64,000 nucleotides of DNA from the NCBI RefSeq assembly GCF_002909255.1, contig NZ_PIOB01000003.1:1-64000 (forward strand), given 5' to 3'. This DNA is from Arenibacter hampyeongensis (GTDB lineage: Bacteria > Bacteroidota > Bacteroidia > Flavobacteriales > Flavobacteriaceae). The translations under genes and the position numbers were made by a program. Position 1 is the first letter of the stretch. Each line of letters begins with the position of its first letter. Positions 25,811 to 34,298 of the stretch are shown one piece after another. The notes under the pieces are model-generated. The model saw only the letters and a program-made list of their open reading frames with translations, was not told the origin of the DNA and ran no database searches.

Positions 25811-28800
25811 TTAAAAACCAATATTGGCACCCAATAAAAATGTTCTTGCCTGAGGGTATTGGGCGTAATCCACATTTAATTGATTTCCATCGGTTAAACC
25901 CAATTCGGGATCATATCCGGAATAACCGGTAACAGTAAACACATTCTGTCCAGTTACATAGAACCGCAGTCGTGAAAGTCCAATTTTATCCGTAATATCC
26001 GAAGTAATGGTATAGCCTACCGTAAGGTTTTTCAACCTTAGAAAATCTCCTTTTTCAATAAACAGGTCGGATGTTCTGTGATTTAAATTGGTACGTAAGG
26101 TTGAAACCCTTGGGATATCATTACTTGTTCCAGGTCCTGTCCAACGCCCGGTAATGTCCGAGTATAAATTGAATGGATAACTGGCATCCAGTCCCTGCAT
26201 TCTGTCCGCGTTATAAATTTCAACACCTGCCACCCCTAAAAAGAACATGGTTAGATCGAAACCCTTATAATTTGCGCTGGCGTTTATGCCATAAGTCATT
26301 TTTGGATGGGGGCTTCCAATAATTTCCCTATCCTTATCATCTATAACATTATCATTATTTACATCTTTAAAACGTACATCCCCTGGCACCGCTCCCGGCT
26401 GATTGGCATGCGCATCGATTTCTGCTTGGGTCTGAAAAAGGCCATCTGCACGCCATCCGTAAAAGGTGCTAATTGGATTACCTTCATATGTACGCACTAT
26501 TTCTTGATTGGGTCTTCCATATAATGGGGATCCCAAAAAGGTACCACTAACCAATTTTACAACTTCATTTTTAACAAATGAAGCATTGGCCCCTATACTA
26601 TATCCGAAGTCTCCCTTGGAATCCTGCCAGTTCAATTCCATTTCCAAACCTTTGTTTCTTACTTGTCCAATATTCAGGAAAGGGGAAGGATTGCTACCTT
26701 GGGCGCCAATAACTGGAGGCCTAAGCAACATATCGTCCGTGTCTTTAATAAAATAGTTGAAATTGGATGTCAATTTATTATCCAAGAAACCCATGTCAAT
26801 ACCAAAGTTGGTCATTCTCACGGTTTCCCAGCTAATGTCCTCATTGGCATAACTTACTTGATTAGCACCCACAATATCAACACTGCCGTCCAAACCAAAG
26901 GAATATCTTTGTCCACGGCCAATTCTTGCCAAATATTGTAGCCTATCAATGTTCTGGTTACCCAGTTCTCCCCAGCCTCCTGTTACTTTTAAATTATCCA
27001 TAAAAGGGACATCAAAAAAAGACTCTTCGGAAACTCTCCATCCCAAAGAAAAGGCGGGAAAAACACCCGTTCTGTTGCCATCAGCGAATTTTGAAGATTC
27101 ATCGGATCTTACGGTAGCGGTAAGTAAATATTTATCTAGATAAGAATAATTAAGTCTTCCAAAAATAGATTCTAGTCCATCATGCGCCTTGTATTCACTA
27201 TTCCCGCTCAACTCACCTGTACTAAGTAGGCGTTGACTTGGATCTTCATCCGGTAAATTTTTTGAACTCGCAGAAAAACCCTGATAATCAAATGATTGCT
27301 GGGTATACCCCCCTACAACTCCCACTCTATGAGCTCCAAATATTTTATCATAGGTTAGAAAATATTCCATTAAAAACGAAAATTCCTCATCGTAGTTCCT
27401 ATTGGCATTATTTTCATTAGTAGTCCTAATCTGGTCTAAAACCTGTGAATTAAAACTTCTCCTATCCCTGACCAAAGCATCTATTGCGAAATTGGCCTTG
27501 AATTTTAAATCATTGGTCAACGAAATCTCAGGAGAAACACTTGTTAGCAAACGTGTTATACGATCATCAGCGTCCAGTCTATCAATTTCGAAAAGGGGAT
27601 TATTGATATCCCCAAACTCACCACTAATTTGATTGGAACTATACTTACCGTTGCTATCCTTAATAGGTAATCCTGGGTGAAAACGAATGGCGCTCCAAAT
27701 TAATCCATTTTGGGCGGAAGTTGTATTGAAGCCAGTTGTGGTTCTAGAGGATAAAGACATCGTCTGTCCTATTTTTAGCCACTTCTTTACTTTATGGTCA
27801 GAATTAATTCTCAAGCTTATCCTGTCGGCTGCCGACCTCTCAATAATTCCCTCTTCATTGTAATAACCCAAACCAAACAAAAATGTTGAGTTATCATTTC
27901 CTCCACTTATATTAAGGTCAACATTTTGCGTCATTCCAGTGGAAAAAACGGCATCTTGCCAATCCGTAAGCTGTGTTTGATATTGTGCATCTTGCCAAAT
28001 TGGATTAACAGGAATACCATCATTGGCATAGCGTTCCCTTTTTATTTCCGCCAAAGTGGATGCGTCCAATACGTCAAGGGTTTTTACTACATTGGAAAAA
28101 CCGGAATATACATCTATATTCATATTAAGCTTTTCCCCAGACTTTCCTTTTCTGGTAGTTACAATTACAACACCGTTGGCAGCTCTTGTACCATAAATGG
28201 CAGAAGCGGAGGCATCTTTTAAAACCTGAATGGATTCAATATCGTTCGGGTTGACCCCATTAATGTTTGCTGTAGGTATTCCATCAACAACATATAAAGG
28301 CTCTGAATTGTTAACCGTACCGGTTCCACGAATTCTTATGGCCACTGAACCTCCTGGAGCACCTCCATTGGGAACTACTTGTACACCTGCCATTCTACCT
28401 TGCAAGGCCTTATCAATTCCGGATACCGGCAAATTCTTGAAATCATCTCCTTTTATGGAAGAAATAGCCCCGGTAACATCCTTCTTTGCCGTAGTACCAT
28501 AACCCACTACGACAACCTCATCCAGAAAATTGGCATCCTCTTCCAGTTGAATATTAATATTGGTGTTTTGCCCTACAGTTCTTTCCACCGTCTGCATCCC
28601 TAAATAGGAAAATACCAATATGGCATTACTGGAACTTACTTCAATGTTATAATTACCGTCAAAATCTGCAACAGCTCCATTACTGGTATTTTTTTCCTGT
28701 ATGGAAGCTCCTGAAAGCGGCATTCCTTGGGAGTCGGTAATATTACCTCTCACCGAGATGGGATCTTGTGGATAATCAATCAGAGCATTGGGCGAATTGG

Positions 28801-28939
28801 CCCATGCATTTTCAACACCCACTCCAAAAAGAAGGGTGCAAAGCAACAAACAGTGCTTCATTTCCAATTTTGGCAAAAAGGATATATCCCTCCATTTTTG
28901 TAAGAAGAAGGAAAATACCAAGTGTTCTTGTTTTTTCAT
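25811..28939 (-). CDS. SusC/RagA family TonB-linked outer membrane transporter (downstream pair)
   Basis: A 1042-residue TonB-dependent transporter. The N-terminus is long (about 48 residues to the AWA cut site), then a carboxypeptidase-D-like domain (about 60-135) with VRGNITDSQGMPLSGAS. The plug carries the SusC signature: DEVVVVGYGT, ALQGRMAGVQVVPNGG, IRIRGTGTVNNSEPLYVVDG and IQVLKDASASAIYGTRAANG. The 22-strand barrel ends in ...ARTFLLGANIGF with a C-terminal aromatic. It works with the SusD encoded next. The 325-base upstream gap contains a terminator for the preceding genes; I found no exact -7 consensus. Confidence 0.97.
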   Translation of the reverse strand: MKKQEHLVFSFFLQKWRDISFLPKLEMKHCLLLCTLLFGVGVENAWANSPNALIDYPQDPISVRGNITDSQGMPLSGASIQEKNTSNGAVADFDGNYNIEVSSSNAILVFSYLGMQTVERTVGQNTNINIQLEEDANFLDEVVVVGYGTTAKKDVTGAISSIKGDDFKNLPVSGIDKALQGRMAGVQVVPNGGAPGGSVAIRIRGTGTVNNSEPLYVVDGIPTANINGVNPNDIESIQVLKDASASAIYGTRAANGVVIVTTRKGKSGEKLNMNIDVYSGFSNVVKTLDVLDASTLAEIKRERYANDGIPVNPIWQDAQYQTQLTDWQDAVFSTGMTQNVDLNISGGNDNSTFLFGLGYYNEEGIIERSAADRISLRINSDHKVKKWLKIGQTMSLSSRTTTGFNTTSAQNGLIWSAIRFHPGLPIKDSNGKYSSNQISGEFGDINNPLFEIDRLDADDRITRLLTSVSPEISLTNDLKFKANFAIDALVRDRRSFNSQVLDQIRTTNENNANRNYDEEFSFLMEYFLTYDKIFGAHRVGVVGGYTQQSFDYQGFSASSKNLPDEDPSQRLLSTGELSGNSEYKAHDGLESIFGRLNYSYLDKYLLTATVRSDESSKFADGNRTGVFPAFSLGWRVSEESFFDVPFMDNLKVTGGWGELGNQNIDRLQYLARIGRGQRYSFGLDGSVDIVGANQVSYANEDISWETVRMTNFGIDMGFLDNKLTSNFNYFIKDTDDMLLRPPVIGAQGSNPSPFLNIGQVRNKGLEMELNWQDSKGDFGYSIGANASFVKNEVVKLVSGTFLGSPLYGRPNQEIVRTYEGNPISTFYGWRADGLFQTQAEIDAHANQPGAVPGDVRFKDVNNDNVIDDKDREIIGSPHPKMTYGINASANYKGFDLTMFFLGVAGVEIYNADRMQGLDASYPFNLYSDITGRWTGPGTSNDIPRVSTLRTNLNHRTSDLFIEKGDFLRLKNLTVGYTITSDITDKIGLSRLRFYVTGQNVFTVTGYSGYDPELGLTDGNQLNVDYAQYPQARTFLLGANIGF

Positions 28940-29264
28940 CTAAAGTTTAATTAGTTGGTTAAGTAGTGTTCTTAGTTCAATAAAAATTCAATTTAGTGAA
29001 ACGTTTAAGCAAAGTAAAAAAAAAGACCCCAGAACTTTAAGGGCTCACCCATTCTTAACATTAAATTCACATTGAGCTATACTACAGCAGTTTTACAAAT
29101 ATTACAAATCTAAGGTAATAAAAAGAATTATTCGACGCCTATTTTCCAATGAAATTTTTCATTATATCCACCCCAATACGCATTCGAAATTGCTAAACGT
29201 TGAGGGCAATGGTCTTATTAATATTATTATGGCGGTAAAGCTTGGCAACCTCACCAATTACCTT
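28940..29264 (-). promoter_or_regulatory. Upstream region of the downstream susCD pair
   Basis: This 325-base AT-rich gap lies between the ferric-reductase-like gene and susC. It should contain the susC promoter, but no exact TAnnTTTG was found. The only clear structure is the terminator at 29016-29046. Confidence 0.35.
29016..29046 (-). terminator. Terminator after the membrane-protein genes
   Basis: On the minus strand GAGCCC (29046-29041) pairs, with one mismatch, with GGGGTC (29030-29025), and nine T follow. It lies about 220 bases after the 218-aa membrane-protein gene and before susC, isolating the two units. Confidence 0.5.
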
Positions 29265-29921
29265 TTACTTCCTAGAGGAGGGCCTACCAAGCACATTTAC
29301 AATGAATCCAAAGAACACTACCACAAAGGATATCAAACTTATGGGAGGTAAGCCTCCTTGCCATTTTGAAGGTGCCAACCAAGTGGAATATCCCATAAAA
29401 AAAAGGTGTATTCCCAGCATAAAGAGCAGACCCAATAAGAATTTTTTTGAAGTAATAATCTTGATAAGTATTTCTTTGCCCTTACTCCGGTTTCTAAAGC
29501 ACCAGTGATAAAGTCCCAGTACCATAAAACTGACCAATCCCGAAAGTAAGCTAAAATTCCCTATTACAGACAACGTATTATCTCCTTCAAAAAACTTAGG
29601 ATAATACTGGGGATTGAAAATTAAAAAACTTAGGAGCACGTGAAATATGGTCAACAGCAGGCCAGAAATACCCAACACCTTTCTACTTTCCAATCCTAAA
29701 TTAAAATTGGTCATTCGCAAATTGGTCAATGGTCTAATTGAAAAACTAAAGACCAGCAATACGATTGCTGCCAAGGACACTCCCTTGTTCAATATAAATA
29801 TTGGCAAATCTTTCCATGCAACCGTTCCCACCACATTATACCTTAATACCGCATAGCCCATAGAAATACCAAAAACGGCCCAAATTATCTTTTTGTATTT
29901 TCTTTGTTCACTCTCAATCAT
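29265..29921 (-). CDS. Ferric-reductase-like/MsrQ-like membrane protein
   Basis: A 218-residue protein with about six membrane segments. The pattern of short loops and helix-embedded histidines (LLLTIFHVLLSFL, VLGLYHWCFRN and MLGIHLFFMGYSTWL) resembles haem-binding cytochrome b-type ferric reductase-like domains such as MsrQ/YedZ. That would make it a haem-carrying electron conduit in the inner membrane. The similarity is by eye only, and a plain hypothetical membrane protein remains possible. It starts 17 bases after the 423-aa membrane gene, so the two are surely cotranscribed with the phosphoesterase. Confidence 0.65.
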   Translation of the reverse strand: MIESEQRKYKKIIWAVFGISMGYAVLRYNVVGTVAWKDLPIFILNKGVSLAAIVLLVFSFSIRPLTNLRMTNFNLGLESRKVLGISGLLLTIFHVLLSFLIFNPQYYPKFFEGDNTLSVIGNFSLLSGLVSFMVLGLYHWCFRNRSKGKEILIKIITSKKFLLGLLFMLGIHLFFMGYSTWLAPSKWQGGLPPISLISFVVVFFGFIVNVLGRPSSRK

Positions 29922-29938
29922 AAAAATTCATTCTCAAT

Positions 29939-31210
29939 TTAATTCATAGGAAATCTATCCCTATCACCCAAGTCGCCATGTACGCTTATGGCTATCAAGG
30001 CCAAAATAGCGATTGCTACAAGTACAACAAACAAGTAAACAAGCCACTTCTTAAGGTCCAACCTATCAATATCCCCAAATGAAAACTGTATGCTCTTGAA
30101 TCGGAGCAAAGCGAAAATCACTATAATATTTAACACATAAAGATGATGGTTCAGGTGCATTTCCCCTCCAAATATACCTGTTACGGCATAGCTCATAAAC
30201 GTGTATGCTACAAGCATGGCAAAAAATGTAACCAAAACATCTTTTTGTGAGAATTCTTCCTTTTTAAATTTCCAAAGGATAGTGATGACCATTGCCACTA
30301 AAACCAAAAGCACCATTAAAGTACTGATTGAGGCAATGGATTCAATATTGGGTAAACTCTCCAAACGCCTGGCAATATGACCATAGGTTAAAGATTCCCT
30401 ATAAACGATCAATGGAATAAAGAGTACTACAATGATAAAGGCGGACCAGTTTTCCCATTTTTTTGCACTCGGAATTTCTTTAGGCCATTTGGAACTAAAT
30501 ACACCATAGGCCATTCCAGTTCCACCAAAAAAACCAATACTGTATTCCATAACGTTCCACATGTTAAACGGAATTTCCCATGTATTTCCCAATACCTGTA
30601 AAAAATTACCAAAACTAAAACCAATTCCTCCGCCCAACATAGAGAACAAGGCCACCCTAATGGCAGAATTTCTATTTTCCTTGGCCATATACCACAACAT
30701 GGCCAGCCCGGCCCCAAAACACAGTGCCCATGCCTCAGATCGCGGTGGAGTCATTTTAAAGCCTATCTGTTCCACCAAAAAATAATAGCTTACAAGTGCG
30801 CCAGCAACCATCAAGGATAACAACTGTCCCCACTTAACCCTATTCCCTTCTGTGGAATCCAAGGTTAAACCTACCAGTCCTCCACCCAATAATCCAAAAA
30901 GTCCACCAATTACGAAAAGCATTCCAAGTCCGTAATAGGCGTTAATAAAGTTATCTGCAAAGCCATAACCAACTACCATACCATAGCTTATCATGCCACC
31001 TGCTCCCCAACCCACTGCCGAAGCCAAAGCAATTAACATCATTTTGCCATACCAATCCTTTCGCCCGGAAACTAGTACCAAGGCAAGCCCACCTATTGCC
31101 CCTGCCCAAGCGGCACCCTGTTCATGTCCAAACTGACCCCTTATGGCCCAAGCCGTTGCAAGCGCCATGGCAACAATCAATATCTGTATTCTTATCTTAC
31201 TAATTTTCAT
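29939..31210 (-). CDS. Polytopic membrane protein of unknown function
   Basis: A 423-residue protein with roughly eleven to thirteen hydrophobic helices. The N-terminal half is very glycine-rich (GAAWAGAIGGLALVLVSG, GLFGLLGGGLVGLTLDS, LGGGIGFSFGNFL), and histidines lie near the end (GGEMHLNHHLYVLN). I do not recognise the family. Context is an operon of purple-acid-phosphatase-like protein, this protein and a ferric-reductase-like protein, between two SusC/SusD pairs. Spacing is 14 bases to the upstream gene and 17 to the downstream one. A transport or lipid-modifying role is possible but unsupported. Confidence 0.75.
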   Translation of the reverse strand: MKISKIRIQILIVAMALATAWAIRGQFGHEQGAAWAGAIGGLALVLVSGRKDWYGKMMLIALASAVGWGAGGMISYGMVVGYGFADNFINAYYGLGMLFVIGGLFGLLGGGLVGLTLDSTEGNRVKWGQLLSLMVAGALVSYYFLVEQIGFKMTPPRSEAWALCFGAGLAMLWYMAKENRNSAIRVALFSMLGGGIGFSFGNFLQVLGNTWEIPFNMWNVMEYSIGFFGGTGMAYGVFSSKWPKEIPSAKKWENWSAFIIVVLFIPLIVYRESLTYGHIARRLESLPNIESIASISTLMVLLVLVAMVITILWKFKKEEFSQKDVLVTFFAMLVAYTFMSYAVTGIFGGEMHLNHHLYVLNIIVIFALLRFKSIQFSFGDIDRLDLKKWLVYLFVVLVAIAILALIAISVHGDLGDRDRFPMN

Positions 31211-31224
31211 GGTATTGCCGTAGA

Positions 31225-32346
31225 TTATTTTCTTCTTTTTATTTCCACTGTTTCAATCTCATTGCCATTTATGTCCGTCACATGCAAATAGGCGTTTTTC
31301 TTATTGATCTGTACATTGACGAAATGTTCTATTTTACTCGATTTCTTAGTTTCTGGCAAGGTAAGCTCAATATCATATAATGGAGCGCCTGCTCCGGCAG
31401 AGGTAATATAATGCACACCATTTTTAGTGGCACGGTGATAATGGTGGTCATGGCCGTTCAGGAACACCTGCACCTTGTGTCTTTCAAAAATATCGCCCCA
31501 AAACTTACGGGTCTGTTCGGCCTCGGCCTTTCTATTTTTCATTGCACTATACAATGGCTTATGCTGGAAAACAAAAACAAATCCCGCTTCCCTATTTAAT
31601 TCCAAAACGATTTCCAACCATTTTTTCTGGGTATTAAAATACTCTGAAAAGGCACTTTGCCAGAAGGCATCACTATTCTTTTCAGAAATAAAATCCGGTT
31701 CCGAAATTTGCTTCCCTTCGCTATCCAAAACAATAAAAAGGGCATCGCCAACGGTGAAATAGTAGTATTTTTCATTGTTTGGCAAATCGAACAAATCATA
31801 GTAATAGGGAGAATCCTTTTCGTGATTGCCCAATACAGGATAGTAAGGTGTACTTCTCATAAGGTCCTTGTTCACCCCAAAAAAGGCTTCCCAATCACTA
31901 ATAGACCGCCCATTGGCCACCAAATCTCCTGAATTGATGATAAACCTTGGATTTGTCTCCATAATTTTGGCCACTATTTTTGCATGCACATCGTGCCTAT
32001 TCCTGGAATCGCCCGTAACCGCAAAATTAAATGGCATTATTTCATCAGGATAGGTGGTCAATGTACCTTTACCTTCATCAGAACCATCATTAAGCACATC
32101 ATATTTATATTCGGTATTTGGTTCCAGATCCCCCAAATGTATTTTGTGGTGTTTATACTCCCCTATTGTTTTTACATTGCCCTCCTTATCCATAATTGTT
32201 GGCTCACTTTCCAGGGTAGACCAGCATATGGTGGCATCCTTGGTGCCCATTTGCTGAATATAGGGCCCAAAGGCAATTTTATCCTTTTCTTGTGCAATTC
32301 CAATGATACTGATAAACAAGAGGGATAAGAAAAATACTTTTTGCAT
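31225..32346 (-). CDS. Secreted purple-acid-phosphatase-like metallophosphoesterase
   Basis: A 373-residue exported enzyme with a signal peptide ending near IAQ (residue 19). An N-terminal fibronectin-III-like domain (about 22-105, IAFGPYIQQMGTKDATICWST) precedes the calcineurin-like domain. The metal ligands are complete: FAVTGDSRNR, INSGDLVANG, VLGNHEKDS, FQHKPLY and FLNGHDHHYHRA. It should release phosphate from organic esters in the periplasm or outside the cell. It heads a three-gene operon with two membrane proteins. The presence of a phosphatase between two SusC/SusD pairs hints at a phosphorylated or phosphodiester-linked substrate, as inference. Confidence 0.92.
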   Translation of the reverse strand: MQKVFFLSLLFISIIGIAQEKDKIAFGPYIQQMGTKDATICWSTLESEPTIMDKEGNVKTIGEYKHHKIHLGDLEPNTEYKYDVLNDGSDEGKGTLTTYPDEIMPFNFAVTGDSRNRHDVHAKIVAKIMETNPRFIINSGDLVANGRSISDWEAFFGVNKDLMRSTPYYPVLGNHEKDSPYYYDLFDLPNNEKYYYFTVGDALFIVLDSEGKQISEPDFISEKNSDAFWQSAFSEYFNTQKKWLEIVLELNREAGFVFVFQHKPLYSAMKNRKAEAEQTRKFWGDIFERHKVQVFLNGHDHHYHRATKNGVHYITSAGAGAPLYDIELTLPETKKSSKIEHFVNVQINKKNAYLHVTDINGNEIETVEIKRRK

Positions 32347-32411
32347 GATTTTAAAATTTAAAGTTCTGAACTATTAATCCGACATTAGAAAATGTTTTAA
32401 TAAATGGTATT

Positions 32412-32442
32412 GGACCTTAAGGCTAGCCTTGGTCCCTTTTTT
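32412..32442 (+). terminator. Plus-strand hairpin with T run, opposite to flanking genes
   Basis: GGACC (32412-32416) and GGTCC (32431-32435) enclose the perfect palindrome AAGGCTAGCCTT (32419-32430) with a TT bulge. The hairpin is followed by C and six T on the plus strand. Both flanking genes are on the minus strand, so it would stop antisense transcription or be a relic. Confidence 0.45.
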
Positions 32443-32450
32443 GAACCGAC

Positions 32451-32603
32451 CTAGGAGTCGCGATAGTACACCGTAACCCCTGCCAAAAAGTCGGCATTCG
32501 TTGGACTATCACATATCAAAGGCCCTTCGGCTTTTGAAATACGGGTCTCTCGAATAAAAAGAGGCAGCCCTTGCGGAATGCCTCCTTTAAAAAAGCTGCT
32601 AAA
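32451..32603 (-). other. Open 50-codon frame with dense secondary structure; possible gene remnant
   Basis: A minus-strand frame is free of stops for 50 codons and ends with TAG at 32453-32451. It has no ATG. The C-terminal part of the reading is coding-like (ISKAEGPLICDSPTNADF, then GVTVYYRDS). The same DNA also folds well: GATAGT (32462-32467) with ACTATC (32505-32510) around an inner GCC/GGC stem, and TCAAAGGCC (32516-32524) with GGCTTTTGA (32529-32537) around a CTTC loop. It is either a degenerate gene end or a structured intergenic element. I do not recognise it. Confidence 0.35.
32556..32584 (-). terminator. Terminator of the upstream PKD-susCD operon
   Basis: GAGGCA (32561-32566) pairs with TGCCTC (32579-32584). 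On the minus strand the stem is followed by TTTTT. It lies about 40 bases after the SusD stop at 32623. Confidence 0.75.
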
Positions 32604-32622
32604 CTAACTCAAATAATTATTT

Positions 32623-34281
32623 TTAATACGGTTTTCCAGTTCCCTGCAACAACCACATTTTGGACCATGCGCTGTTGTTACTGGTATCTTCTCCTTTAAA
32701 TGGAGTTGTTTCCAGTTTCTGAATGGCCGCATCTGCATTTTCGGAATTGGTATCTATTTCATTTATATGATAATAAAATCTCAATGGCAACGCATCTCTT
32801 TTAGTGGCAACTCCCACCTGAAGATCAGGCAATCCGGTTCTTCTATAGTCGAACCAAGATTCAGTGGCAGCAGACCAACTGGCGATCCACTTTTGCTCAA
32901 TGATATCTTCCAATCCACCATAGGCGGCACCTGCAATGTAAGCGTCATATTGACCCCCAACACCCCAAGTTTCCAAGGACTGCTTAATACCCGCATTATA
33001 ATGGGCCTCAGGACCACCGCTCACCCATCCTTTAAGGGCTGCTTCTGCCATAATAAAATGTACTTCTGCCGCAGAAATCAAACGGGCCTTCAATAAGGGA
33101 CCACTAGCGGCTTTATATATATCATTTAATTGAGAGGCATGAGGATTGCCACTTCCCTGTAGGGAACCTACCGTCTTAAGGTTATAGGCTCCAGCCAATA
33201 CCATTGCAGTAGGAAGACCAATATATTCCTTGTCATAATCTACGGGTTCACCTACTATATCTTCATAGGCGTCCACGATATCTTGTGAAATATGTCTTTC
33301 CCCATCTATAATCACATCCGTTCCATCGGGTGCACCGGCATCCAAAACCAAAGGTATTGCCACCTTATTTGCCCAAACCGCAAGTCGAGGGTCGTCCAAA
33401 GCTTGCAAGGCATCCACTAAAGTTTTTGCCATCTTAACTCTGAAATAGGACCCATTGGGACTATTGTCAAATTGGGTATTGGTAGGCCAGGAATCACTTC
33501 CAGTATTACCAACATACGACATGGCTGCATCATCAGAGGCATTTAATATTAAAGGATATTGCCCAGCATTGGATGTCAGCCTTCTTATACCTTCTTCTGC
33601 TAAAGCAGGTTCTTTAGACGATAACCGCATATAGTATCTCAATGCCAAAGAATTGGCAAATTTTCTCCATTTGGATACATCACCACCATAGAGAACGTCT
33701 TGATCCTCCTGAATACTAAAGTATGCACTTTGATTTTTGGAAAGAAGCGTATTTGCCCTTGCCAAATCGGCTAAAACACCCAAATAGATATCCTTTTGGT
33801 CGTCAAAAGCGGCGTCAAAAAATTCAGCTCCTTCATCCCCTCTCAGAGCCTCGGAATAGGGAGCGTCTCCCCATAAATCGGTAATCATTCCAAAAATATA
33901 GGCCTTCATAACCAAACCTACACCAATATGAAATTCCAAGTTATCCGCTTCTGCCTTTTCAATAAGTGTCTTATTATTGGTCAACAAGCTATAGTACCCA
34001 TTCCAACTATGCGAATCATTGCTCCAATCATAGGAGTTGTGCCCACCGGACCAACCATCCTTTTGAGTATGTTGCATAACCCCTCCAATATCTCCAAAAC
34101 CTAAGTTTAAGGCATTTTTTGCAGCACCGCTGATTACCGTTGGAACCAAAAGGTTTGGGTCCACAGTATCCGAACCAATTCTATTGGGATTTTCATTGAG
34201 GTCCTCAAGGCCGTGACAAGAGACCAAAACAATAAGTCCCGAAACCAATAAGGCCATTTTACTTTTTATCTGATACATCAT
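32623..34281 (-). CDS. SusD-like lipoprotein, SusD-like_2 type (upstream pair)
   Basis: A 552-residue surface lipoprotein with lipobox LIVLVSC near residue 22. It differs from the other SusD in the window and resembles the SusD-like_2 branch: LNENPNRIGSDTVDPNLLVPTV, GDIGGVMQHTQKDGWSG, FGMITDLWGDAPYSEAL, LALRYYMRLSSKEPALAEEG and a C-terminal WFDYRRTGLPDLQVG with LPLRFYYHINE. It follows its SusC by 17 bases. Ligand is unknown. The frame begins with two consecutive ATG codons and either could be used. Confidence 0.94.
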   Translation of the reverse strand: MMYQIKSKMALLVSGLIVLVSCHGLEDLNENPNRIGSDTVDPNLLVPTVISGAAKNALNLGFGDIGGVMQHTQKDGWSGGHNSYDWSNDSHSWNGYYSLLTNNKTLIEKAEADNLEFHIGVGLVMKAYIFGMITDLWGDAPYSEALRGDEGAEFFDAAFDDQKDIYLGVLADLARANTLLSKNQSAYFSIQEDQDVLYGGDVSKWRKFANSLALRYYMRLSSKEPALAEEGIRRLTSNAGQYPLILNASDDAAMSYVGNTGSDSWPTNTQFDNSPNGSYFRVKMAKTLVDALQALDDPRLAVWANKVAIPLVLDAGAPDGTDVIIDGERHISQDIVDAYEDIVGEPVDYDKEYIGLPTAMVLAGAYNLKTVGSLQGSGNPHASQLNDIYKAASGPLLKARLISAAEVHFIMAEAALKGWVSGGPEAHYNAGIKQSLETWGVGGQYDAYIAGAAYGGLEDIIEQKWIASWSAATESWFDYRRTGLPDLQVGVATKRDALPLRFYYHINEIDTNSENADAAIQKLETTPFKGEDTSNNSAWSKMWLLQGTGKPY

Positions 34282-34298
34282 GATCTTAGTTTTTTTTA

